This document shows, piece after piece, positions 25,901 through 35,019 of a DNA stretch of 64,000 nt. Where the stretch lies: assembly GCF_000230835.1 (NCBI RefSeq), contig NZ_CM001240.1, positions 3,917,779 to 3,981,778 on the forward strand. Direction: 5' to 3'. The position numbers and the translations under genes were made by a program. Numbering within the stretch: position 1 is the first letter of the stretch; every line of letters starts with the position of its first letter. A model generated the notes under the pieces. It had not been told where the DNA came from. It did not search any database and worked only from the letters and a program-made list of their open reading frames with translations. This DNA comes from Clostridium sp. DL-VIII (GTDB lineage: Bacteria; Bacillota; Clostridia; Clostridiales; Clostridiaceae).

Positions 25901-27190
25901 TCAAACTAGCTTAGGAAGAGTAGTTGCTCCATGAGGCATAAGGTTTACTGTAAGATTTTTATTTTCGCCTTCATAAGCAATTTTAAGTGCATCTTCCAAT
26001 GTTTTAGTCAAAATAATTTTTGTATTCTTAAGTAAAACCGGATTAATTTCCGAAACTAGAATTAATTTATACTTTTCACCAGTCTCACAGAAAAAGTAAC
26101 CAACAAACTTTGAAATAGTATAATGTTCTCTAAGATCTTTTTCTCTATCAAGCATATTATCAAAATTTAATATCATATCCTTAATATCTTTAATTTCTCC
26201 AATACCTTCACTACATTGAGCAAGTACTATTATAGTGCCCCCATCTACTACTGCTTCTTTTGCATTTATTAAGGTTTTTATAGATTGATAAAGATTTATG
26301 TCCTTTGGTGCCCCTCCTGCACTTGCAATGACTATATCAGATTTCTTCTTTATATTAACACCATCAATACTGTCTACTAATTTTCTTCCCGCTTCATGAG
26401 CCGTTATATAATTTCCTGAAACTGCGCCAGCTATATTACCATCTGGTCCCATTATTACATTAAACATAAAAGATGGTTTCACCATAGCAGCTGCCTGCAT
26501 CATATCATCGTGTATAGGATTTTCTATAATATTACCCGAACATACCTTTTCTCTTGTTCCACTTCCAAGTCCTTCATTTAAAGAAAGTGAATGATTCATA
26601 GATATTGTCTTAAATGAGGAAATCCCAGGAAGTATTGACTTTTTCCCTCCTGACCAACCTACAAGGAAATGATAAACAATCGCCCCTGTAATAACTATAT
26701 GATCACAGTTAACAGCTTTTTTATTTACTTTAACAGGTGTTCCATAGGTTGTATCCCCTAGATATACCATGTTCTCTTCATCAAAACAATCATGATCATA
26801 AACTTCAAACCTTTTTGAAAGATTTTCCCCAAGAAGTATTTCATGTTCTTCCTTTGTTTGTTTCCTATGTGTGCCCTGAGCAGATAGAAATACAATATCT
26901 TCATCCTTAACTCCGCCTGCATTTAACTCCTCTACAATTTTATATAAAAATTTATGTGGCTTTTGCCAGCTTCTTGTAATATCTGAAATTATTACACAAA
27001 CGGTCTCCCCTTCATGAACTATATCTTTAAGCCTATTACTGTCAATAGGATTGCATAGTGCCTCTGAAATAATTTCATCCTCTGTCTTATCTTTTTTAAA
27101 TGAGTTGCTTTCAATTACCTCAAGAATATTTTTTTCTTCAATAAAAGCCTTCATATCGCCTTGTCCATATTTCATATTAATTTCTTTCAT
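25901..27190 (-). CDS. larA: LarA-like nickel-dependent lactate racemase family protein
   Basis: The 429 aa contain the LarA hallmark VGWSGGKKSILPGISSFKTISMNHS, spanning about residues 176-200. It carries the Lys that binds the nickel-pincer cofactor and the His that coordinates Ni. Upstream are YDHDCFDEENMV (about 130) and the nucleotide-like DITRSWQKPH (about 70). LarA racemises D- and L-lactate or related 2-hydroxy acids. The LarB, LarC and LarE enzymes that make the cofactor are not in the window, so activity depends on genes elsewhere. It diverges from the SOD gene with a short shared promoter region (27191-27379). Confidence 0.85.
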   Translation of the reverse strand: MKEINMKYGQGDMKAFIEEKNILEVIESNSFKKDKTEDEIISEALCNPIDSNRLKDIVHEGETVCVIISDITRSWQKPHKFLYKIVEELNAGGVKDEDIVFLSAQGTHRKQTKEEHEILLGENLSKRFEVYDHDCFDEENMVYLGDTTYGTPVKVNKKAVNCDHIVITGAIVYHFLVGWSGGKKSILPGISSFKTISMNHSLSLNEGLGSGTREKVCSGNIIENPIHDDMMQAAAMVKPSFMFNVIMGPDGNIAGAVSGNYITAHEAGRKLVDSIDGVNIKKKSDIVIASAGGAPKDINLYQSIKTLINAKEAVVDGGTIIVLAQCSEGIGEIKDIKDMILNFDNMLDREKDLREHYTISKFVGYFFCETGEKYKLILVSEINPVLLKNTKIILTKTLEDALKIAYEGENKNLTVNLMPHGATTLPKLV

Positions 27191-27379
27191 TTATAGCCCT
27201 CCAATAATCAAATTATCACTTTTTTTAAATATATATTGATAATTTTATAAGTTTTTTTGCTTATTTTTAATATAATACAATATATAGCCATAGTCAATAA
27301 ATGCATCTATTTATATCTGCATTCACAATTAAACCTTTATTACATAGTATATAATGATATATTTTGCAGGAGTGATTTT

Positions 27380-28039
27380 ATGTATAATATACAAGCTCAA
27401 CCATATGATTTTAGATCAGTTCAAGGAATATCAATGAAACAACTTAATGAACATTACAAGCTTTATACAGGTTATATAAATAAATTAAATGAAATTTGGA
27501 ATACTCCCTATACGCCTGATGATTACACTGGCAGCAATGCAACATATTCAAAAATGCGCTGCTTAAAACTTGGAGAAACATATGCACTAGATGGCGTAAA
27601 ACTTCATCAGCTTTATTTTGAAAACATGATCGGAGGTAATAATACTCCTAGTGGTCCTATACTTAATTCTATACTAAAACAGTTTTCTTCTTATGATAAT
27701 TTTATATCCTATCTTACAGATGTGGGCTTATCTATGAGAGGCTGGGCCGTACTTTCTGTTGATTCTATAGATAATAGTCTTCATATAATAGGAAGTGATG
27801 CGCATGATGTTGGCGCTGTATGGCTTTCTTGCCCAATATTAGTTATGGATCTTTATGAACATGCATATTTCATGGATTTTGGTACTGATAAAGGAAAGTA
27901 TATATCAACATTTATTAGGAACATAAACTGGAACGTTTTAAATGATAGGTTAAGAATACATGGATCTTTAACACCAACTATGACTCCCCAAAGAATTAAC
28001 TACTATCCTTTTGAATTTTGCAATTTATCATTTATTTAA
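27380..28039 (+). CDS. sodA: Superoxide dismutase, Fe/Mn family
   Basis: At 219 aa it aligns with SodA/SodB. The metal ligands are visible: His at about 25 (LNEHYKLYTG), His in LHQLYFENM (about 77), and Asp and His in MDLYEHAYFMDF (about 162-170). It converts superoxide to hydrogen peroxide. The start is the ATG at 27380 with GGAG in TGCAGGAGTGATTTT upstream; a long N-terminal extension to 27257 is not supported. In spore formers this enzyme is often also a spore-coat cross-linking protein. It is divergent from the LarA gene. Confidence 0.85.
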   Translation: MYNIQAQPYDFRSVQGISMKQLNEHYKLYTGYINKLNEIWNTPYTPDDYTGSNATYSKMRCLKLGETYALDGVKLHQLYFENMIGGNNTPSGPILNSILKQFSSYDNFISYLTDVGLSMRGWAVLSVDSIDNSLHIIGSDAHDVGAVWLSCPILVMDLYEHAYFMDFGTDKGKYISTFIRNINWNVLNDRLRIHGSLTPTMTPQRINYYPFEFCNLSFI

Positions 28040-28051
28040 CTTATGTAACTA

Positions 28052-28090
28052 ATATTGGACACACAAAGTTCAACATTGTATGTCCAATAT
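28052..28090 (+). terminator. Hairpin after sodA
   Basis: ATATTGGACA (28052-28061) and TGTCCAATAT (28081-28090) pair perfectly, and ACAA/TTGT inside the loop extends the stem after one mismatch. It lies 12 nt past the sodA stop. The downstream T content is low, so it may be a weak terminator or an RNA-stability hairpin. Confidence 0.5.
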
Positions 28091-28251
28091 GTTATACTAA
28101 GTTTAATTGCTGCACCATTACTATTAAATTTATGTCCATATATACCACTATCATAATTCTATCATCATATGAGAGCTAGTCTATCTTATCTTATTTAAAT
28201 ATTCCGACAGTAATAACTTCTTTTTTAAGCTCTCTCCATATTTTCATTTTT

Positions 28252-29088
28252 CTAAATCTTTATAGCATTTATCCAATTAAGTATATTGGTGAATATATCA
28301 ATATTTAATATTTCATTATGAAGAGAATGATATAGTCCTTTCCATAACTTAAAAGTAGTCAAATTAGAAGGTGCTTTTTTTATAAATGTCTCACTTGCAA
28401 TATGAGAAGTGATTTTATCCGAATCACCATGAAAAAGCAGTAATGGAATGTCAAGATTTGACGCATTTTCTATAGCCCACTCACCGGTCTTATATGCATT
28501 AGTAAAAAGCGATGCCGAAACAAAATTATGTACTAAAGGATCCTTCTCCTGATTTGTTGCAATATTAGGATTATGTGATAAATTAGCTCCGTTAACTACA
28601 TTATCAACAATAAATGAAGGTTTAATCTTACTCATTAAAAATGTGAAATATAATTTTATTCTTGATGGATTAGAATATAGTCTTAACCATGGAGCACTTG
28701 CTATAACTCCAGCTATATCCGGATGATATCTAAGCGCATAATTTAATACTTGATTTCCTCCAAAACTATGTCCATATAAAAATATAGGGAATCCTTTAAA
28801 CTCTTCCTTAGCTATATTTAAAAGCAATGATATATCATTCATTAGAGCTTCATATGAAGAAATATGCCCTCTCTTACCATCTGACTTTCCATGACCTCTT
28901 AAGTCAAAAGCTAAAATGGCAAAATTATTGTTGGCAAAGAATCTCACTAACTCTTTAAACCATCCGCTATGATCCCCCAATCCATGAACTAAACATATTA
29001 CACCTTGTACATGGCCTTCAGGCACAACTTCTCTAAAAAATAACTTAATTTTATCATCTGATATATGAAAAAATTCACGTTCTGTCAT
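28252..29088 (-). CDS. Alpha/beta hydrolase, monoacylglycerol lipase/lysophospholipase-like
   Basis: The 278 aa show the alpha/beta hydrolase pattern. An oxyanion loop region VHGLGDHSGW (about 34-43) leads to RGHGKSDGKRGH, and the nucleophile elbow is YGHSFGG (Ser at about 106). The acid is probably in LLFHGDSDKI (about 226) and the catalytic His in LYHSLHNE (about 255). This is close to the PldB/monoglyceride lipase group (hydrolase_4). The physiological ester is unknown. It is monocistronic in the window. Confidence 0.82.
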   Translation of the reverse strand: MTEREFFHISDDKIKLFFREVVPEGHVQGVICLVHGLGDHSGWFKELVRFFANNNFAILAFDLRGHGKSDGKRGHISSYEALMNDISLLLNIAKEEFKGFPIFLYGHSFGGNQVLNYALRYHPDIAGVIASAPWLRLYSNPSRIKLYFTFLMSKIKPSFIVDNVVNGANLSHNPNIATNQEKDPLVHNFVSASLFTNAYKTGEWAIENASNLDIPLLLFHGDSDKITSHIASETFIKKAPSNLTTFKLWKGLYHSLHNEILNIDIFTNILNWINAIKI

Positions 29089-29376
29089 TTAAGATCCCCC
29101 TTATAATTAAATTCATTTCATAGTAACCCTATATGTTTTGTTGTCATTATAGCATTCCTATCTCTTGCTGTCTATAATTTATATCTTATAATAAATAATT
29201 TCTTATTTGTAGTTGACAAAATAAATAAAAGGCACTATATTTAATTTATAGTATTTCTATCGGATTTATAAGGTTATAAAATATTAAAATTTTAGTACAT
29301 AAACATGATATAAAAAACTCCAATTTTAAAAGTTATATATTCAAAAATATAGTTGATAAGGAGGTAAAAGAATGCT

Positions 29377-29646
29377 ATGAAAATTATGATAGTTGGCGGG
29401 GATAATATCAAGATGATAAGTTTCCATCTTTATGAAGAAGGCTTTTATATTGTTAAACATATAAGTGGAAGAAAAAATAATCATAAATGTGCAGAAATAC
29501 CTGTGAATATTGATATAATAATAATTTTTATTGATTATGTTAATCATAAACTATCTGAACATATAAAAAAAGAAGCAAAAAAGCTTGGGATAAAAACCGT
29601 CTATTCAAAAAGAGCCTGGTCTAATGTAGCAAGCGCATTAATATAA
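29377..29646 (+). CDS. DUF2325 domain protein
   Basis: The 89 aa match DUF2325: MKIMIVGGDNIKM at the start, SGRKNN, the IDYVNHKLSEHIKKEAKKLG segment, and YSKRAWSN near the end. The predicted alternating strands and helices resemble a small Rossmann-like domain. Function unknown; it is common in Firmicutes and sometimes occurs near metal or redox genes. AAGGAGG lies 12 nt upstream of the ATG. A two-codon ORF ATG-CTA-TGA overlaps this start (29372-29380) between the ribosome site and the gene. Confidence 0.8.
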   Translation: MKIMIVGGDNIKMISFHLYEEGFYIVKHISGRKNNHKCAEIPVNIDIIIIFIDYVNHKLSEHIKKEAKKLGIKTVYSKRAWSNVASALI

Positions 29647-29758
29647 CATTGTTTATGAGGTTTATAGTCTTTCACATATATTCATGTAAAAAAACTAATG
29701 GGACTTCAAAATCTTAAACGCATAAAATACATCCTCTACCTTAGACCAGTACAGTTAA

Positions 29759-31393
29759 TTACCTTTCACTTAATATGTTCTCAATCATGATTTTTAAATT
29801 TTTACCTTCTTCAAAATCTGAATCTAAACTCAAAGATTTTTCTGTATATTCAAGGGCTCTATCAATTTCTTGTAAGTTATAATAACAAAGTGCAATTTCA
29901 TAATTAGTTTCCGGGCACTCTCCATAAAATTCCAAGGAAGTTTCAAAAAACTTTAAGGCATCCTCATCGCGTCCTAAATAACCTAATATGGATCCAAAGT
30001 AATATCCTAAATCTCCCTCTTCACCAATAGGAAAATAATATTCGAAAACCTTATTGATAGAATCAATTAGTTCAGCCTTGGGGAAGTTTTCTTCAACCTC
30101 TATTCTTTCAAGCAATATATTATATAATTCAAGTAAAGTTCTTGCATCCCATACTGTAAACCTAAGGAATGTTAAAAGTTCTCTTGTAGTTAAAGACTTA
30201 CTTAAAGGCATAACTGCTTTTTTCATGTTATAGAAATCATCTGGCCCTATAGTTTCAATAACCTCGTTATAAGCCATTGAAGTCTCTATAAACTCATGCT
30301 TACTCTCGCTAAATAAAAACAGTGATACATTTATATTTTCATGTTCATATAAACTATGTATTGCTTTTCCACCTAGATCTTTAAAATATAACTCTATAGC
30401 ATGGAAATTAACTGTCATAGAAATACATCCATGCTTTGATAAAAATGGATGATAATTTTTATACATAGCCTCTTCATTTTTATAACCTTTGTCAGCAGAT
30501 ATTAGAATTATGTCACCATTAAATAACCTTCTTAATCTTGAAATACACCTTAAACCAATTATTGGCATATAAAATGCTGTATCTTCTAAAGAATTTTTAT
30601 AATATAAAAGCACATTATTAAAATTTTCATCTTCATAATAATCATTTCCTTCAATTTTCTTATCTGAATAATAATAATCCAAACCTGAAAGAATTGATTT
30701 ATCTTCAGGATCACCCTTTTCCTCTGGCGACGTTACTGTAATTAGTCCTTCAAAAAGTTCTCCAGAGTTCACATAAAAAGTATCTTGAGGAAGACTATCA
30801 AAGGTATAATTTGCAAATAAAATCAAAGGATTTTTCATTTTTCCACTTGATAAGGTTTCCCCACTATATCTAAGCTTAACCTCATCATCTTTAGCTATGT
30901 CAAAAGTTGCACAGTCAAGTACTCCCGATTCAAAATAAGGCTTTAAAAAGCTGTGACTTTGCCAATATTCAATATTCCTCTCTGCAAAATCAGTTACAAT
31001 ATATTTAAACTTTATACCTCTTAATGAAGAATTTTCAATCATGTGTAAAAATCTTTTTAAAAAAGTATACGTAAACCTTCCAACTCCTGCCGCAAGCTCC
31101 ATTATGTATATTACACTATCTTTATTTATATCTTCTCTCGAAGCATAATCTCTCAAATATCCAAAAACAGTTTTGGCATATTGATTTGCAATATATGTGT
31201 TTGTTGTTATGTATTGAGGTACTATTCCTTTAATCCATGCCTCTGGACCTTGATTCTCAAAAAAATCCGACTGCAATTTCCATAGCATTGACTTAGATAA
31301 TGGCATTTCTGACTCAACTATAACTCCCGGCTTCTCCTTATCTTTCAAATTATCAAGCCTTGTGATGTTATATTTCTTATTTTTTTCTACCAA
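29759..31393 (-). CDS. SAM-dependent methyltransferase-like protein with C-terminal TPR
   Basis: The protein has 544 aa. The first part (about 60-330) is a class I methyltransferase-like fold: IYIMELAAGVGRFTYTFLKRF carries motif I (ELxxGxGR), and KYIVTDFAERNIEYW is motif II-like. The remainder (about 440-535) is a TPR pair (YYFGSILGYLGRDEDALKFFETSLEFYG and ALCYYNLQEIDRALEYTEKSL). It resembles MidA/COG1565-type proteins. It diverges from the PPTase gene, so it could either belong to the PKS-NRPS locus or merely flank it. The substrate is unknown. Confidence 0.7.
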   Translation of the reverse strand: MVEKNKKYNITRLDNLKDKEKPGVIVESEMPLSKSMLWKLQSDFFENQGPEAWIKGIVPQYITTNTYIANQYAKTVFGYLRDYASREDINKDSVIYIMELAAGVGRFTYTFLKRFLHMIENSSLRGIKFKYIVTDFAERNIEYWQSHSFLKPYFESGVLDCATFDIAKDDEVKLRYSGETLSSGKMKNPLILFANYTFDSLPQDTFYVNSGELFEGLITVTSPEEKGDPEDKSILSGLDYYYSDKKIEGNDYYEDENFNNVLLYYKNSLEDTAFYMPIIGLRCISRLRRLFNGDIILISADKGYKNEEAMYKNYHPFLSKHGCISMTVNFHAIELYFKDLGGKAIHSLYEHENINVSLFLFSESKHEFIETSMAYNEVIETIGPDDFYNMKKAVMPLSKSLTTRELLTFLRFTVWDARTLLELYNILLERIEVEENFPKAELIDSINKVFEYYFPIGEEGDLGYYFGSILGYLGRDEDALKFFETSLEFYGECPETNYEIALCYYNLQEIDRALEYTEKSLSLDSDFEEGKNLKIMIENILSER

Positions 31394-31720
31394 AATAATT
31401 TCCTCCTAAAGTATAAATAATAACTATATTATAAATTTCTGTACCATTTCATTAAGCCTTTTGCAACCTCTGTGGCTGTTAGGCCACTTATTCAAGAGCT
31501 TTTTTAGTTTTTGTAATGATTTTACCCTAATTTGTGCTATTTTTCAACAATCACTAGATAATTTCTTTACATTGTACTTTCTTCTACTGATAAGGCTAAT
31601 TATAAAATGGTAATTTAACATTGTAATTCATGAATTTAACATATTTCCCTGAACTAGTTTCTTATTTTATGGTAGAATAAGTTATATACTTAGTAAATTT
31701 GGAAGGATCTTAAAATAATA
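31394..31720. other. Divergent intergenic region, 327 bases
   Basis: Separates the methyltransferase-like gene (minus) from the PPTase gene (plus) and should hold both promoters. A hairpin GTGGC-tgttag-GCCAC is at 31472-31487, with flanking CTCT/AGAG complementarity on the minus strand. A plausible plus-strand promoter is at 31650-31678. No ORF is seen. Confidence 0.5.
31650..31678 (+). promoter_or_regulatory. Candidate sigma-A-type promoter of the PPTase-thioesterase pair
   Basis: TGAACT (31650-31655) and TAGAAT (31673-31678) are 17 nt apart, about 45 nt before the PPTase start. The -35 matches the consensus only partly, so this is tentative. Confidence 0.35.
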
Positions 31721-32401
31721 ATGAAAATATATGCATTAAATATTAGTAAAAATATTTCACCTTTGCTATTTAATAAATTTATATCTTTTGTATCAGTAGA
31801 AAGACGTGAGAAAACAAACAAATTTATGAGAAAAGAAGATGCTGATAGATCTCTAGCTGCGGAGATTTTAGTTAGACATGCTTTAATCGAAAATATGAAA
31901 ATAAAAAATGAGGATATATTATTTGGCTATAATACATATGGAAAACCCTATTTTGCGCATACTCCGCCTATTTACTTTAACCTTTCCCATTCCGGAAACT
32001 GGGTAGTATGTGCCATTAGTGAGCATGAAGTAGGTATTGATGTAGAAAAAATTGATGAAATTGATTTAGATATTGTAAAATCTTTCTTTGCCAAAAAAGA
32101 ATATTCTGATCTTATGGAAAAGGATGATTCAGAAAAGAAGGAGTATTTTTATGTATTATGGACACTAAAGGAAAGCTATATTAAAGCTCGTGGCAGAGGT
32201 TTAAGTTTAGATTTACGTTCTTTTTCTATTAGTATGAATAATGATGATAATATTATATTTGAAGCTCCAAATGACTGTGAGAAGTATTTCTTTAAGCAAT
32301 ATGATATAGATAAAAATTATAAATTATCTGTATGCACATCTCATGATGCTTTCCCTAACGAAATTATTTTTAAGACCTTAGATGACTTACTTATATATTA
32401 A
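31721..32401 (+). CDS. Sfp-type 4'-phosphopantetheinyl transferase
   Basis: It is 226 aa, the Sfp length. The motifs are complete: YFNLSHSGNWVVCAI (about 86-100), GIDVEKIDEIDLD (Mg-binding Asp, about 107-119), and WTLKESYIKARGRGLS (about 148-163, WxxKESYxK). It transfers the phosphopantetheine arm of CoA onto carrier domains. Its neighbours predict that it activates the six carrier domains of the PKS and NRPS. It is followed by the thioesterase on the same strand. Confidence 0.92.
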   Translation: MKIYALNISKNISPLLFNKFISFVSVERREKTNKFMRKEDADRSLAAEILVRHALIENMKIKNEDILFGYNTYGKPYFAHTPPIYFNLSHSGNWVVCAISEHEVGIDVEKIDEIDLDIVKSFFAKKEYSDLMEKDDSEKKEYFYVLWTLKESYIKARGRGLSLDLRSFSISMNNDDNIIFEAPNDCEKYFFKQYDIDKNYKLSVCTSHDAFPNEIIFKTLDDLLIY

Positions 32402-32428
32402 TATTTTTAAAATTAGGAGATGATACTT

Positions 32429-33136
32429 ATGAAAAAATTTAAACTCTTTTGCTTTTCTTATGCAGGAGGCTCCTCTATAATATATGAAAAATGGAGAAAA
32501 CTACTTTCCCCTTCAATTGAATTAATACCTATAGAATATTCTGGAAGAGGAAGAAGATTTACCTCTCCTATATACGATAATATAAATGAAATAGTTGAAG
32601 ATGCCTTCCAAAGTATTAAGACTCATTTAGATGGAACAAGCTTTTCATTTTTTGGACATAGTATGGGAACCATTGTAGCATACGAACTCAGCCATAAATT
32701 AAAACAATTAGATTATCCTGCTCCTAGGCATATATTTTTTTCAGGCAGGCTAGCACCTCATGCGATAAATCCCTATAAAACTCTTCATGTTTTAAATGAT
32801 ATAGAATTTAAAGAAGAACTTTTAAAGTTAGGTGGAACACCTTTAGAAGCATTAGAAAACAAAGAGTGGATGAGCATTTTTCTTCCAATATTACGATCTG
32901 ATTTTAAAGCTGTTGAGTCATATAATTATTCTAAAAAAGATGATATCCTTGATTGTGAATTCACAATTTTGTATGGGGACGATGACTATTTAATAAATGA
33001 TAATATCTATGAATGGCAAAGACATACAAAAAATAAGTGCACTTTCTTAAATTTTACTGGAGGACACTTTTTCATAGCTGAACATACTGCTGAAATTGTA
33101 CATACAATTAATAAGACTCTTATTTCTAAACTTTAA
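32429..33136 (+). CDS. Type II thioesterase (GrsT-like, editing)
   Basis: At 235 aa it has the alpha/beta fold of GrsT-type editing thioesterases. CFSYAGGSS at the start is the typical YAGG motif. The nucleophile elbow is FGHSMGT (Ser at about 79) and the probable catalytic His is in FTGGHFFI (about 210). I choose ATG 32429 with AGGAG 9 nt upstream. Type II TEs remove stalled or wrong acyl groups from carrier domains. It is the only TE in the cluster, since neither megasynthase has one. Its last 11 nt overlap the transposase ORF on the other strand. Confidence 0.9.
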   Translation: MKKFKLFCFSYAGGSSIIYEKWRKLLSPSIELIPIEYSGRGRRFTSPIYDNINEIVEDAFQSIKTHLDGTSFSFFGHSMGTIVAYELSHKLKQLDYPAPRHIFFSGRLAPHAINPYKTLHVLNDIEFKEELLKLGGTPLEALENKEWMSIFLPILRSDFKAVESYNYSKKDDILDCEFTILYGDDDYLINDNIYEWQRHTKNKCTFLNFTGGHFFIAEHTAEIVHTINKTLISKL

Positions 33137-34280
33137 CTTTATATGAGTTGAATTCCTCTTCAATAAAGGCATTATTTATCTCTTGTGCAAGATGCACTTC
33201 TCTTTTTATTTGCAGCATCATCTCTCTAAACATAATTCTCCTCTTTGTTTCACTATTTTCTAAAAGAATCGTTAATAACTTTTCTTTTAGAATTCCAATC
33301 GGCAGCTTTAAATTACTTTTTTTCTTATGATTAATATTTAATTTATCTTTAATCTGGTTATATTGGCTTCCACTCATTTCAATCATATTAAACAAATAAA
33401 TCATTGCGTAAAAGTCTTGCTCAATGGTTTTCTTCGTTGTACCAGTAAAATTTTCTACTTGAATTTTATCTTTCAAATCATTATACACAGCTTCTTCTCC
33501 CCATCTCATAAGAAATAGTTCTATAAAATCTTGAGCTCCTAAATTCTTGTCTAACAAGTTTGTTATTAAAAACTCTCCCTCTGATACTGAAGAAATAAAA
33601 CGTATTACTCTTACTTTATAAATCCTTTTGTTATGTTCAATCTTAAATATTGGATATTTTTTATTTTCTATAGTTACTTTATTTAAATCTGTTTTTGATA
33701 TTCTCATAAGAAATTTAATATTATTTTCTATTAAGAAAGAAAATATTTCTTTAGAATAATGGTTTCTTTCAAATAATATCAAGTCATTCTTATAGCTCTT
33801 TTCTAGAATTCCAGAAAGCATATCTATAGTCATGTGCTCTTTTGAGACATCACTCTTATCTATTTTACTGCTTAAAATTATATTATTTACAACATTAAAA
33901 ATGCAGCAGACTTTTACCACTACAGATGTAGCATTTTGACTTTTATCTTGTCCATATTCATCTCTTAAAGACTCGATATTGGGAATTTCTATAAGGTTTT
34001 CATCAAAAGCTAATACTCTATACTTCTTCCAAAGATTTTTACGATTTGGTTCTTCGTAAATAACTTCATTTATAGCATTATTTAGTTCAATAAGAGCCTT
34101 AGGATTAATTTTATTTCTAGCTTCTAAAAATGTTTCTTTTGAAATATGATTATCTCCATTTATAATTTTCTCAAAAAAACTATTAAATTCACTTTTTAAT
34201 GATTTTCCCATCTCTCTAAAATCCATTTTATCATCCCTTATAAAATTATTTGATGCAAATATTGAAACTTTCAAAGTCAT
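33126..34280 (-). mobile_element. IS4-family transposase (DDE) between thioesterase and FMN-binding gene
   Basis: The 384 aa end with the IS4 catalytic region LFLMRWGEEAVYNDLKDK (about 280-297). This is the R-x3-E-x6-K core of the YREK motif, with Phe in place of Tyr. Upstream DDE-type segments YRVLAFDENLIEIPN (about 96-110) and ILFERNHYSKEIF (about 177-190) carry candidate acidic residues. The ORF looks intact. No clear terminal inverted repeats or target duplication are visible; TAATAAGA occurs in inverted orientation at 33109-33116 and 34280-34287 but is short. A start at ATG 34226 with AGGGATG upstream is an alternative. It may be an immobile remnant. Confidence 0.75.
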
Positions 34281-34320
34281 CTTATTACACCATATACTTT
34301 TTCAACTTACTTTAATATTT

Positions 34321-34725
34321 TTAAGATTCACCAGACTCAAGAGCATTTTCAATAGCTTTTAAAATTACCTTACTGCTATTTGTTGCTCCTGAAATAGCAT
34401 CTACCTGCAAACTTTGCTTATTCTTTACATCATCTACAATAACTTCTGCCGGCTTCCCTTTTTCAGTTTTATGATTGAGAAGCTTAATATCTGTAATCTT
34501 CTTATCTTTAACTGTAACTTCAACCTCTGCACCTACGAAGATAGCATCGCAGGAACCTGTATATGTTCCATCATGAACATTTGATAAATCAACAGATTTA
34601 ATGTTTATTTCACTAACTATTTTCTTATAATTATATAAAGAGATTAAATAGTTAATTCCAAAAATCCCTCCAGATAAAGCTGCAATACATATTGCAATTA
34701 TCACTATCTTTTTTACATTTATCAT
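34321..34725 (-). CDS. FMN-binding domain protein, membrane-anchored
   Basis: The protein is 134 aa. A membrane helix (VKKIVIIAICIAALSGGIFG, residues 4-23) is followed by an extracytoplasmic FMN_bind domain: DGTYTGSCDAIFVGAEVEVTVKDKK and the flavinylation-type motif DAISGATNSSKVILKAI (about 108-124). In related domains the Thr of SGAT carries a phosphoester-linked FMN. It would move electrons on the outer face of the membrane. Whether it belongs to the PKS-NRPS locus is unclear. It is separated from the PKS by the 34775-34939 inverted repeat. Confidence 0.8.
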   Translation of the reverse strand: MINVKKIVIIAICIAALSGGIFGINYLISLYNYKKIVSEINIKSVDLSNVHDGTYTGSCDAIFVGAEVEVTVKDKKITDIKLLNHKTEKGKPAEVIVDDVKNKQSLQVDAISGATNSSKVILKAIENALESGES

Positions 34726-34774
34726 ATCAAGACTCCTTTATCTTTCATATAAATTGAGTTTATTTTAAATGAGA

Positions 34775-34939
34775 AAGCATTTTGTATCATACCTTTCTGC
34801 ATGTCCTACATATTTTTTAAGAACATGAAAATAAATAACAAGTCCAAAGTATGGATGTTCTTCATCAGTCAAGTAGACAAATTGCCATCATAGTGAATCT
34901 ATTAGGTCAATTTGCATCTGTGCATGATACAAAATCTTT
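34775..34939. repeat. 165-bp inverted-repeat element between the PKS and FMN-binding genes
   Basis: The perfect 12-bp termini ATTTTGTATCAT (34779-34790) and ATGATACAAAAT (34924-34935) extend to about 16 bp with one bulge. Inside are smaller hairpins: CAAATTG/CAATTTG, and AAGAACAT/ATGTTCTT. It may be a MITE-like insertion or a large RNA structure in the 3' region of the PKS transcript. No target-site duplication was recognised. Confidence 0.5.
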
Positions 34940-35019
34940 AATTTGTTATTTTTCTACACAACCCTTTGCATTAAATAAGATTAATAATTCTTACCTATTT
35001 CGCTGCCTTTCTAGATAGT

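Noticed and set aside
27257..27379. 41-codon N-terminal extension of the superoxide dismutase
   Set aside because: The extension contains upstream non-coding sequence; the ATG at 27380 has the ribosome site and gives family length.
33109..34287. TAATAAGA inverted pair as terminal repeats of the IS4 element
   Set aside because: Only 8 bp, AT-only-like sequence, the left copy is within TE coding, and no target duplication flanks them.
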